36,966 bases of DNA from a virus, in IMG/VR virus record IMGVR_UViG_3300045965_000031, positions 1 to 36,966 of that record; one strand, given 5' to 3'. The translations under genes and the position numbers were made by a program. The notes beneath the pieces are model-generated. The model was not told where the DNA came from and did not search any database. It was given only the letters and a program-made list of their open reading frames with translations. Every line of letters begins with the position of its first letter. Positions within the stretch are counted from its first letter, which is position 1. Positions 16,102 through 25,900 of the stretch are shown piece after piece.

Positions 16102-16416
16102 ATGGCGTTCAATCGCGCAAACTTCGCCCCCATGGGCAACGAGTCGAAAGGGCTGCCGACCGTGGCGACCGGCCTGCCGTCGCCCGGCGGACCGCGCATG
16201 TGGTGCTATGCGACGCAGGACGCGATCGCCACCGTGGCCGCCGCCGATTATTTCGTATCGATCCGCGACCTGCTGCAGATCGGCGACTTGATTTACGTCG
16301 CGGTCTATTCCGCCGGCGCGCTGTCGACCGCAAGCCTTGTCGTGGTCAAGGACAAGACCGCGACCTCCGTCGACACCACCGACGCGACGGCGCTCACCGT
16401 CACCGACGCCGGTTAA
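16102..16416 (+). CDS. Probable head decoration / capsid-associated protein
   Basis: 104 residues. ATG 16102 was chosen over the nearby out-of-frame ATG 16097 because AAGGAG (16087) suits it and the product begins MAFNRANFAPMGNESKG. The rest is a beta-rich domain with DYFVSIRDLLQIGDLIYV and SLVVVKDKT. Similar small proteins follow capsid genes in other podoviruses and are taken to decorate the head. A terminator-like hairpin comes next. Confidence 0.65.
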   Translation: MAFNRANFAPMGNESKGLPTVATGLPSPGGPRMWCYATQDAIATVAAADYFVSIRDLLQIGDLIYVAVYSAGALSTASLVVVKDKTATSVDTTDATALTVTDAG

Positions 16417-16432
16417 GCCATCCTGCCAGCCT

Positions 16433-16461
16433 GGCGGGCACCGTCTGGGGCGGTGCCCGCC
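16433..16461 (+). terminator. Strong hairpin after capsid genes
   Basis: GGCGGGCACCG, seven-base loop, CGGTGCCCGCC: a perfect 11-bp GC-rich stem, followed by GCCCTTTG with only a short T-run. It most likely acts as a partial terminator that lowers tail-gene transcription relative to capsid. The next gene starts 22 bases further on. Confidence 0.7.
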
Positions 16462-16482
16462 GCCCTTTGACGGGAGGGTGTC

Positions 16483-17073
16483 TTGAGCGATATCGCCGTT
16501 TCGATCTGCAGCAACGCGCTCCTGATGCTCGGCGCCGGCTCGATCACGTCCTTCACCGAGGGCACCGAGAAAGCCATGGTCGCCGGCGAGCTTTACCCGG
16601 GAGTCCTCGAAACGCTGATCGCCAGCTATCCCTGGCGCTTCAGCATGAAGAAGATGCAGCTCGCGCGGGAAACCGCGGTCCCGGTCAACGAGTATCAGCA
16701 CCAGTTCACCCTGCCGTCCGACAGCCTGATCCTGCGCGCCTGCTACACGTCGGGCACGCCGGGCGCGGTGCCGTTCCGCGAATACGAGGTGTTCGGCAAC
16801 GTGATCGCCTGCAACGCGCTCGAGCTGTGGGCCGAGTACCAGTTCCGCCCCGACGAGGCGCGCTTCCCCGCCTATTTCAAGCAGGCCCTGCAGGTGTCGC
16901 TGGCCGCGGTCATGGCCAAGCCGATCACCGAGGAAACCGAGATTGCCGAGTTGTGGGCGAGCGTCGCCGAAAGCATCACCGCCAATGCCCGCCGCATCGA
17001 CGCCCGCCAGCAGCCGCCGCAGCGGATCCGGCAGTTTCCGCTGGTCGACGCCCGCTTTCGTTTGAGCGGCTAG
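16483..17073 (+). CDS. Tail tubular protein A (adaptor, T7 gp11-like)
   Basis: 196 residues. It starts at TTG 16483, six bases after GGGAGG. The N-terminus SICSNALLMLGAGSITSF and the YPWRFSMKKMQLA segment are typical of podovirus tail tube A, which forms the ring between portal and nozzle. The length matches the family (about 190-200). Its place directly before tail tube B and after the capsid supports the call. Confidence 0.87.
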   Translation: MSDIAVSICSNALLMLGAGSITSFTEGTEKAMVAGELYPGVLETLIASYPWRFSMKKMQLARETAVPVNEYQHQFTLPSDSLILRACYTSGTPGAVPFREYEVFGNVIACNALELWAEYQFRPDEARFPAYFKQALQVSLAAVMAKPITEETEIAELWASVAESITANARRIDARQQPPQRIRQFPLVDARFRLSG

Positions 17074-17076
17074 CCC

Positions 17077-18999
17077 GTGGCCACGCGCCAGATCCAGACC
17101 AATTTCACCGCCGGCGAGCTCGACCCGCGGCTGGTGGCGCAGACCCGGCTCAAAGCCTACTACAACGGCGCCGAGCTCATGCGGAACGTGCTGGTGATTC
17201 CGCAGGGCGGCTTCAAGCGCCGCCCCGGCCTGCAGCTCACCTTCGCCTTGGGCGCCGGCGCCGATTTCCTGCCGATCCCGTTTTCGTTCAACACCGAGCA
17301 GCTTTACCTGCTCGTCCTCCGCAATGCCGCATTCGATATCATTCTGGTCGATCCCGTGGGCTTCAACGACGCCTGGGCGGCATCGGGCGTGCAGCCCTAT
17401 ACCGAAGCGGAACTGCCGCTGATCAATTGGGCGCAATCCGCCGACACGCTGTTGACCGTGCATCCCGACCGCGAGCCGCAGCGCTTCATCCGCATAAGCC
17501 ATGTCTCGTGGAGCGTGGCCGCGATCCCGTTCACCAATATTCCGACCTATGATTTCGGCAGCGGGCCCGAGCCGGTCATGTCGGCGACGCGCGGCTGGCC
17601 GCGCGCCATCACCTTCTTTCAGCAGCGCCTGTTCCTCGCCGGCCTGCGCTCGCGCCCGCAGACCATCCTGGCATCCAAGGTTGCCGATTTCCTCAATCTC
17701 GACACCGGCACCGGCGCCGACGCCGACGCGATCAACGTCACGCTCGATACCGACCAGATCAATCCGATCGTCAACCTGCACGCCGGCAAGACCTTGCAGA
17801 TTTTCACCACCGGATCCGAGTTCATCCTCGATCCGGGCGAGGCGCCGGTGACGCCGAAAAACATTGCGGTGCGCGAGCAGACGCGTCGCGGCTCAAAGCC
17901 GGGCGTGCGGCCGGGCGAGCTGGACGGGGCGAGCTACTACATCCAGCGCGGCGGCAAGGCGTTGCGCCAGTTCCTGTTCGCCGACCTCGAGCAGGCCTAC
18001 AAGGCGACGAATATCAGCGTCGTGGCGCCGCATCTGATCCAGGACCCGCGCAGCCTGGCGGTCCGCAAGTCCAACGCGCTCGACGACGCCGACTATATTT
18101 TCATGGCCAATGCCGACGGCAGCGCGACCGCGTTCACGTCGCTGCGCGACGAGGAAGTCAAGGCCTTCACCCTGCTCAACACGCCGGGCGAGTTCCGCCG
18201 CGTGGCCACGGTCGAGGGCGTCACCTACTGGATCACCCGGCGGATCATCGGCGGCGCGACGAAGCATTTCGTCGAGCGGTTCCGCGAGGACGGCTTGACC
18301 GACTCGGCGGTGTTCGTCACCCGCCCGGCGGCGACGAGTAGCGTGGCGCTCGCCGGGCAGACCGTGTTCGCCTGGTCGGCGGGCGTCAGCGTCAGCGCGG
18401 TTCACGTCCGCCGCAATGGCGCCAGCCTGCTTGCCAGCGAATACAGCGTCGCCGGCCTGCCGGGCGCGAGCGGCTCGATCACGCTGAACACGCCGGCTCT
18501 GGCCGGCGACGTCATCAGGATCACCTATCCGCTGTCGAGCCTCGCCGGACTTGGCCATCTGAACGGCGAGCAGGTTGTGGCGATCGTCGACGGCGCCGTG
18601 CAGCAGCCGCAGACCGTGACCGCCGGCGCGATCCCGCTGGCGCCGCCGGCCGAGACGCAGGCCGAGGCCGGCCTGTTCTATACCTGGCTGGTGCGGACCA
18701 TGCCGGTCGAGATCCAGTTGCGCGACGGCTCGACCATGGTCGGACGCAAGGCGCGCATCGTGCGCGCCACCGTGCGGCTGGACCGCACCAAGGGCATCAA
18801 GGTCAATGGGCAGATCGTCCCGTTCCGGCAATTCGCCGACGCGCCGCTTTCGCCGCTCGACGCGCCGATCGCGCCCAGGACCGGCGACTTCCGCATATCC
18901 GGCCTGCAGGGCTGGTCCGACCGGGTGCAGCTCACCTTGAACAACGACGCGCCCCTGCCGGCGACCGTGCTCGGCATCGCCTACACTGTGCAGGCCTGA
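17077..18999 (+). CDS. Tail tubular protein B (nozzle, T7 gp12-like)
   Basis: 640 residues from GTG 17077, three bases after tail tube A. The N-terminal NFTAGELDPRL and GGFKRRPGLQL motifs are characteristic of phage nozzle proteins. The remainder is beta-rich, in keeping with propeller and barrel domains. It closes the tail tip and gates DNA release. Shorter than T7 gp12, as is common in BPP-1-like phages. Confidence 0.88.
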   Translation: MATRQIQTNFTAGELDPRLVAQTRLKAYYNGAELMRNVLVIPQGGFKRRPGLQLTFALGAGADFLPIPFSFNTEQLYLLVLRNAAFDIILVDPVGFNDAWAASGVQPYTEAELPLINWAQSADTLLTVHPDREPQRFIRISHVSWSVAAIPFTNIPTYDFGSGPEPVMSATRGWPRAITFFQQRLFLAGLRSRPQTILASKVADFLNLDTGTGADADAINVTLDTDQINPIVNLHAGKTLQIFTTGSEFILDPGEAPVTPKNIAVREQTRRGSKPGVRPGELDGASYYIQRGGKALRQFLFADLEQAYKATNISVVAPHLIQDPRSLAVRKSNALDDADYIFMANADGSATAFTSLRDEEVKAFTLLNTPGEFRRVATVEGVTYWITRRIIGGATKHFVERFREDGLTDSAVFVTRPAATSSVALAGQTVFAWSAGVSVSAVHVRRNGASLLASEYSVAGLPGASGSITLNTPALAGDVIRITYPLSSLAGLGHLNGEQVVAIVDGAVQQPQTVTAGAIPLAPPAETQAEAGLFYTWLVRTMPVEIQLRDGSTMVGRKARIVRATVRLDRTKGIKVNGQIVPFRQFADAPLSPLDAPIAPRTGDFRISGLQGWSDRVQLTLNNDAPLPATVLGIAYTVQA

Positions 19000-19002
19000 G
19001 CC

Positions 19003-19737
19003 ATGGGCGCGATGCTCGGGCTCGGCATGTTGGGCGGCATGGCCGGCGGCGGCGGCGCCTCGTCGGGCGGCCTGCTGTCGACCCTGGGCGCGTTCACGTC
19101 GGCCGGCCTGCGCGTGGCACAGGGCCAGGCCGAGGCCGAGTCCTATCTCGACCGGGCGGTCATCTCGGGGCGCCGCGCCGACCAGTATGCCATGCGCGCC
19201 GAGGACGCCATGCGCGTCGCCGAGAGCCGGGCCGACGCCATGCGGCGGCGGGCCGGCGCCGGCGACGAGCAGGCCGAGCTGGCGGGGCTCGAGGCGCGCG
19301 GCGCGGCGCTCGCCGGCAAGGCATCGGCCAACACGCTGCGCGAGAATCTGCGCCGCACGCTGTCGACGCAGCGCGCCATCTTCGGCGCCAGCGGCGTGCG
19401 CGCCGACGAGGGCACGCCCGAGGTGATCGCCGCAAGCAGTCGGGCCGAGGCCGAGTACGACGTCGGCATGATCGAGCGCAATGCCGCCATGGCGAGCGCG
19501 GCGAAACGCATTTCCGGCGCCAATATCCGCGCCGACTCGGCCGAGCTGCGGCTCGGCGCCGTCGACGAGCTCAGGACCGGAATCGCCAATCGCCTATCCC
19601 TGCTGGCGGACGCCGACATGGCGCGGCTCGAGGGCCAGGCGTATCGGCGCCAGGCGGGCAAGGCGCGCAGCTTCGGCTTCATGCAGGGCGGCTTAAGCCT
19701 GCTCGATTTCGCGCAGAGGAAAGCCTACATTGGCTAG
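19003..19737 (+). CDS. Internal virion/core protein (T7 gp14-like position)
   Basis: 244 residues. A Gly/Ala-rich hydrophobic N-terminus (MLGLGMLGGMAGGGGASSGG) could insert in the outer membrane. A long alanine- and arginine-rich helical part follows (residues 40-200). Size, composition and place directly after the nozzle match the ejection proteins that extend the tail channel through the cell envelope. It overlaps the next gene by eight bases. Sequence similarity alone would not prove the role. Confidence 0.7.
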   Translation: MGAMLGLGMLGGMAGGGGASSGGLLSTLGAFTSAGLRVAQGQAEAESYLDRAVISGRRADQYAMRAEDAMRVAESRADAMRRRAGAGDEQAELAGLEARGAALAGKASANTLRENLRRTLSTQRAIFGASGVRADEGTPEVIAASSRAEAEYDVGMIERNAAMASAAKRISGANIRADSAELRLGAVDELRTGIANRLSLLADADMARLEGQAYRRQAGKARSFGFMQGGLSLLDFAQRKAYIG

Positions 19738-22700
19738 CGTTCCCACTTATAACCGCTCGATCCTGCCGCAGGCCGATATCGGCGCCCGGCCGCGCACCGT
19801 GTTCGAGGACAGCCCGGGCGTGGCCACGGTGTCGCGCCAGGAGCTCGGCACCGTGGTTTCCGACGGCGGGCGGCGCGAGGGCGCGCTCGCCGACCGCATC
19901 GACAAGCTGGTTTCGTTCGAGCTGGCGCGCGAGAGCGAGCGGGCGCAGATCGAGGGCGCCAAGGAAGGCGCCGCCGCCGGCGCCGAGCCCGGCTTTGCCA
20001 CACGGGACGAAATGACGATCCGGGCGCAGGCCTTCAACAAGGCCGGCCTGCAGTCGGCGGCGCAGCGTTTCGAGCTCGACGCCCGCAACAAGATCAACGA
20101 GCTGGAGTTCAAGCACCGGCGCGATCCGCAGGCGTTCATGACCGAGTCGGCCGCGTTCGAGCAGAGCGCTGCACGCGAGGTGCCGGCGGAAATCCGGCTG
20201 CAATACAACTTGATGTATCGCGGCCTGAGCCAGCCGGCGCTCAACCGCGTGCGCGTGCAGGCCGAGGCGTTCGAGCACGACAAGGCCAAGGCGGCATTCA
20301 ATGCCGCCTATCCCGACCAGCTCGCCTCGATCCAGAAGAACGCGCAGAGCAGCGCCACGGACCCGGCCGCTGCCGTCGCGGTCGAGCAGGATCTGCAGCG
20401 GCTCGAGGGCAACCTGGTCTATTTCGGGCCGAAGGAGGCGTTCGAGTTCAACGGCAAGCAGTACCCGGCCGATCCGACCCGCGCCGGCGCGTTCCCGCTC
20501 GAGCAGATGGTCGAGAAATACGGCAAGACCCGGGACGAGGCGCGCGAGAATGGCGAATTGGGCAAATGGAAGGTGTCACCCAAGACGCGCGAGTGGATCG
20601 AGTCGTGGAAGGCCGCGCAGCTCGACCCCAAGACCGGCTCGCCCCTGCGCGAGGAACAGGTGCAGAAGCTGTCCAACGCCATGTATGCCGACCTGGCCAA
20701 GATCCACGCCAGCCAGGAGGTCGACCGCTCGTTCTATGTCAAGCTGGTCGACGACGACCTGGCGAGCCGGGCGGCGCGCGGCACGGGCGTCGAGGGCGTC
20801 AGCGAGGCGCGCACGCTCGAGCTGCTCGGGCCGGTCGCCGCGGCGCAGTACAGGCAGAAGGCCAAGCTGGCCGATGACGCCTACGCGTTCCGCAACAAGG
20901 TGCAGTACATGACGCCGGCCGACCGCCAGGCCGAGGTGCTGAAGTTCGAGCCCGCCGCCGGCGCGCCCGGCTATCATCAGCAGCAGGAATTTTTCAAGGC
21001 GCAGCTCGCCGTGGTCGCCGATATCGAGAAGGCGATCAAGGAGGATCCCGCCGCGTTCGTGCTCGGCATGCCGAACATCGCCGGCGCCGGCGGCAAGGTC
21101 GACCGCGAGAAATCCTTCGAGGCGCAGCGCCATGTCGGCGTGCCGACCGGCGAGGAATGGTTCCTGACCAAGGGCGACGTCGAGCGCATCAAGCAGCGTG
21201 CGACCGCGCTCACCGGGCAGCAGAAGGGCAATTTCATCAATGACCTGCGCAAAGAGTTCGGCAAGGACTGGCCCTATGCGGTCCGCGACCTGCAGCGCGG
21301 CAAGCTGCCGGAGGAACTGATCGTGCTGTCGACGGTGAGCGACCCCGCCGCAAGGGCGCAGCTCGCCGACGCGCAGACCCAGGGCGCCGACGCGCTGGCC
21401 AAGGTCATCGGCAACGACAAGAAGAAGGATATCGACGGCCAGGTCGAGAGCAAGTTCGACGAGTTCGCCCGCTCCTTCGCCTATTCCGCCGACGGCCAGA
21501 AGATCACCGCGCGCCAGATCGACTCGGCCAAGCTGCTCGCCTATCGCTACGCCGCCGGCGGCGACACGCCGACCAAGGCGGCGCAGAAGGCGGTCGAGCA
21601 CCTCGCGACCAACGATTACGATTTCATCAAGAACGGCGCCGCCGGCGCCATCGCTCGGGCGCCGAAAGGCCAGGGCCGGCAATACGAAGCCTATGGCTCG
21701 CTGGTGCTCGACCGGCTGAAGCCGTCCGATATCGACACGCCGACGGCCGATCCCGCGACCGGGCTCACCCAGGCGCAGACCGACGCCGAATATCTCAAAT
21801 CGGTGCAGCGCGGCAATTGGGTCGCGAGCCCCGACGATGAAGGCTGGATAAGGCGCGACGAGTTCGGCAATCCGGTCTATCGGCGCGTCATCGTCCCCGG
21901 CAGCCTGGCGCCGCCGCCGGTGCCCGCGCAGAAAAGCCTGATCGAGTCCGGCAATGTCGACTTGGCCGCCCGGCCGCGGCTGCCGACCGGCAAGTATGCC
22001 GAGCTGGCGCCCCGTGCGTTCAATGTCGACGGCCAGGAGGTGCTGCTGTCGACCATCGGGCCCGACGGCGAGCGGCTCACCGCCGAGCGGGCGATCGAGT
22101 CCTACAAGGCGACCGGGCAGCATCTCGGCAAGTTCAAGAGCCAGGTCGCCGCCAATGCCTATGGCAAGGAGCTCGCCGCCTATGCCGCCGCGCTCAACCC
22201 GCGCATGCGGTTCGAGCCGCTCGGCTTCAAGGGCGCCGACGCCAAGAATCAGCCTCTCGCCATCGGGCCCGGCGAGACGGAGCGCGCCATGTTCGGCGAG
22301 ACGCCGCCGCCGCCGCTCGAGCAGGTTTTGCGCCAGGGCGGCGCCGGTGTCCGACAAATGCAAGTCATTCCGCGCACCCTGCCCGAGGCGCGCCCGTGGT
22401 ACGCGCCGCCGCCCGAGGCGCCGGCCGCGGCGCCGGCGGCACCCGCGCCAGGCGCCCGGTCCGCGGCGCCGGCCGCGCTGATCGAGCACGTCGCCAAATG
22501 GGAGAAGTTCCAGCCCAACAAATTCTTCGACGTCGTCGGCGACAATATCGGCTACGGCACGGCGGCGCGCGGGCGCGAGACGATCACCGAGCCCGAGGCG
22601 CGCCGCGAGCTGGTCGGCGCACTCGACACCTATCTTGCCGAAATCGACCGCATCAATCCGAACCTGCCGGCCGGGATCCGCAACGCGCTCGCCTCGCTCG

Positions 22701-22936
22701 CCTTCAACACCGGCGGCGCGTGGCTGCATCTCGACCTGGCGCCGGGCGACCGGCGGCGCAATTACAACGAGGCCGGCGGGCTGAACTTGCGCGGGCTGAT
22801 CGCCGCCGGCGAGCTCGACAAGGCGCGCGAGCGGTTCATGGCTTACGTGAACACGCGCAAGGGCGAGCGGCTCGAGGGGCTGGCCAACCGGCGGCGCGAC
22901 GAGCTGGCGAAATTCTGGCCGAAGGGCGCCGGGTAA
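19730..22936 (+). CDS. Internal virion protein with C-terminal lysozyme-like domain
   Basis: 1068 residues from TTG 19730, with GAGGA about ten bases upstream. The first ~900 residues are helical, with a Pro/Ala-rich linker near 880-910. From ~915 to the end is a lysozyme-like domain: KWEKF with Glu925, then FFDVVGD with Asp934 nine residues later, as in T4 lysozyme (Glu11/Asp20). A GYGT motif is at 941-944. The Thr that precedes the GYG in T4-type enzymes is absent, a form seen in a phage subfamily ending GYGT. The domain probably opens peptidoglycan during ejection. It is the only muralytic domain I find in the genome. Confidence 0.82.
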   Translation: MASVPTYNRSILPQADIGARPRTVFEDSPGVATVSRQELGTVVSDGGRREGALADRIDKLVSFELARESERAQIEGAKEGAAAGAEPGFATRDEMTIRAQAFNKAGLQSAAQRFELDARNKINELEFKHRRDPQAFMTESAAFEQSAAREVPAEIRLQYNLMYRGLSQPALNRVRVQAEAFEHDKAKAAFNAAYPDQLASIQKNAQSSATDPAAAVAVEQDLQRLEGNLVYFGPKEAFEFNGKQYPADPTRAGAFPLEQMVEKYGKTRDEARENGELGKWKVSPKTREWIESWKAAQLDPKTGSPLREEQVQKLSNAMYADLAKIHASQEVDRSFYVKLVDDDLASRAARGTGVEGVSEARTLELLGPVAAAQYRQKAKLADDAYAFRNKVQYMTPADRQAEVLKFEPAAGAPGYHQQQEFFKAQLAVVADIEKAIKEDPAAFVLGMPNIAGAGGKVDREKSFEAQRHVGVPTGEEWFLTKGDVERIKQRATALTGQQKGNFINDLRKEFGKDWPYAVRDLQRGKLPEELIVLSTVSDPAARAQLADAQTQGADALAKVIGNDKKKDIDGQVESKFDEFARSFAYSADGQKITARQIDSAKLLAYRYAAGGDTPTKAAQKAVEHLATNDYDFIKNGAAGAIARAPKGQGRQYEAYGSLVLDRLKPSDIDTPTADPATGLTQAQTDAEYLKSVQRGNWVASPDDEGWIRRDEFGNPVYRRVIVPGSLAPPPVPAQKSLIESGNVDLAARPRLPTGKYAELAPRAFNVDGQEVLLSTIGPDGERLTAERAIESYKATGQHLGKFKSQVAANAYGKELAAYAAALNPRMRFEPLGFKGADAKNQPLAIGPGETERAMFGETPPPPLEQVLRQGGAGVRQMQVIPRTLPEARPWYAPPPEAPAAAPAAPAPGARSAAPAALIEHVAKWEKFQPNKFFDVVGDNIGYGTAARGRETITEPEARRELVGALDTYLAEIDRINPNLPAGIRNALASLAFNTGGAWLHLDLAPGDRRRNYNEAGGLNLRGLIAAGELDKARERFMAYVNTRKGERLEGLANRRRDELAKFWPKGAG

Positions 22937-25900
22937 TGGCGAACATCTGGTCGGCACCGCTCGAGCGCAATGAGGAAGTCTGGGCCCGCGGACTCGCCGG
23001 CATGCCGACCTCCTATGGCGACCTGTTCAAGGCCGCCGGCGAGGAAGGGCTGGTGCGCAACCCGGTGCCGTCGCTCTATCGCGTGGTGCAGCGCGACAGC
23101 TATTTCCCGCATCTGGTGACGGACCCTATGACCGGACAGGAGGCATGGTCAGGCGAGGTGTGGGAACCGGCCGCGCGGCCGAGCCGGATCCTGTCGAGCG
23201 AGGAAGCGGAGAACCGCTACGGCATACCCGGCGAGCTGAGCTTTATCGGCATGGGCCAGGTGCCCGAGCTGCTGGCGCAGGAGCTGGTCGAGCTGAAGCG
23301 CGACGAGATTGCCCGGCGCGATATCATGCGGCGCGGCCCGGGCGGCATCGGCGGCTTTGCCACCCAGGCCGCCGCCGGCCTGCTGGCCAGCCTGGCGGAC
23401 CCGGCCAATATCGCCTCATCCTTCATTCCGATCGTATCCCAGGCGCGCTACCTGCAGGCCCTGCGCAACGCGGCCGGCGCCGGCGGGCGCTTCATCACCC
23501 GGGCCGGCCTGGGTGCGGCCGAGGGCGTCGCCGGCGCTGCCGTGGTCGAGCCGGTCATCTATGGCGCGGCGCGCCAGGAGCGCGCCGACTATGGCGCGGT
23601 CGACAGCCTGGTGAACCTCGCCTTCGGCGGTTTCCTGGGCGGCGGCTTGCATTCGGCCGGCGGCGCCGTCGGCGACCGGCTCGGGATCAGCGCCTGGGCC
23701 CGCGACACGGCGAGCGAGGACCGGGCGCGCACGGCGGTGCAGCTCAACCGCATCGAGCAGGACGGGCGCGAGCGCGCCACGCGCAGCAGCGTCGCCGACC
23801 TGGCGACCGGGCGGCGCGTCAATGTCGAGGGCACGCTCGACACCGAGCCGACCTGGCGCCTGGGCGACCCGCTGCCGGCCGAGATCCTCGAGGCGCGCCG
23901 CCAGGCGCAGGCCATGGCGTCGACCATGGTCGACACCCCCGCGCGCCAGCGCGACCGCGATCTGTGGGAAGGCGAAGCCTACGGCAAGGGCGCCGCGTTC
24001 AAGCAGATGCGCGCCGACATCGTGATCGGGCTGCCCGGCTCGGGCAAATCATCGGCCATCACCGGCAACCTCAAAACCGCGCATGGCGCGCTCGAGATTG
24101 ACGCCGAGCGCATCAAGGAGCTGATCCCGGAATATCGCGACGGGCTCGGCAGCCTGGCGACGCAGCAGGAGGCCGACGAGGTGGCGCGGCGCGTGCTGGC
24201 CCGGGCGCTGATCAACGGCGACAATATCGTGCTGCCGATCACCGGCAATGCGCGCGAGAGCATCGAAAAGCGCATCAACGCGCTGGCTCAGGCCGGCTAC
24301 GACGTTCATCTGCACTTCGTCGACCTGCCGGTCGAGAAGGCGGTGCAGCGCGTCATCACCCGGTTCAACCGGCGCCGCCGGTTCACCGATCCCGACGCCG
24401 TGCTGGCCATGGGCGACAATCCCCGCAACAATTTCGAGGCGTTCAAGAATGACCCGCGCGTATCGAGCTGGTCCGAGTTCTCCAACAACGTCGCCGAATT
24501 CACCGCCGCCAAGCGCGTCGGCGGGCAGCGACGCCGCGACCGACGTGGCGCTGATCGATCAGAGCGACCTCAGACAGCTCGAGCTTCTGGAGAAGCAATT
24601 GGCGGCGGCTATGAAGGATTCCCGGCTACCGCACAAGCGGCCCGCGCGCACACCGTTACCGGAACCGCGATCGACGTCCGACTGAAGGTGATCGAGCTGG
24701 ACCAGCTCGTGACCAGCCACACGATCGAGCTCGCCGAGAACCCGCTCTATCCGCAGGCGCTGCAGCCGCGCGAGCGGACCCGCGCCGCCAGCGCCGAGCA
24801 GATTCAGAAAATGGCCGCCGAGCTGAATCCCGAACTGCTCGGGCCCAACCCGTCCGCGGCCGAGGGCGCGCCGATCATCGGGCCCGACAACGTGGTCGAG
24901 AGCGGCAACGCCCGGGTGCTCGCCATCGCCCGCGCCTACGCGCAAGGGCTGGTCGGCGGCGACCAGTACCGCAGCTTCCTGCGCGGGCTCGGCTTCAACC
25001 TGACCGGGCTGACCAACCCGGTGCTGGTGCGCGAGCGGCTGACGCCGCTCAATCCGACCGAGCGCCAGCGCTTCGCGCTCGACGCCAACACGCCGGGCGT
25101 TGCCCGGTTTTCCGCCGCCGAGCAGGCCAGGAGCGACGCGCAGCGCATGCGGCAGACCGCGCTCGAGCTGCTGCGCCCCGGCGATATCGAGAACGAGGCC
25201 AACGCGCCGTTCCGCCGGGCGTTCGCCGACAGCCTGCCGGTGGCCGAGCGCGCCACGCTGTTCGACGCCAGCGGCGCGCTGTCGCCTGAAGGCCGCCGGC
25301 GCCTCGAGGCCGCCATGCTGGCGATCGCCTATGACGACGCGCAGCTATTGACCCGGTTGGTCGAAACCCGGGCCGAGGCGCTCGGGCCGATCGCTGGCGC
25401 GCTCAACGACGTCGCCGGCGACTGGGTGCGCATGCGGGGTGAGGCCCGCGCCGGCCGCATCATCGCCGAAACCGACACTACGCAGGACCTGCTCGCCGCC
25501 GTGGCCATGGTCGACCGGGCGCGGCGGGAGAATATTGCGGTCCAGTCCATCGCCGACCAGCGCGGCCTGTTCGGCGACGCGCTCACGCCGCAGGCCCGCG
25601 GCTTCCTCGAGCTGTTCTTCGAGCCGCCCCGGCCGGCAAGCCCGGGCAAGCCGGCCGTCGAGCCCTTGACCCGGCTGCGCTCGCGCACCGCCATCGCCGG
25701 CGAGCTGTCGCGCTATATCGACCAGGCCATGCAGACCCGGCCGGGCCCGACCCTGTTCGGCGACGCCATGCCGCCGGTGACGGCCGCCGATATTCTCGCC
25801 GCGAAGCGCCCCGACCTGGCGCCGATGAGCGAGCAGCCGTCCGCCCAGGCGATCGACCTCGAGCCCGGCCGCACGCTCGAGCGGCCGGCCGGCGCCGCCC

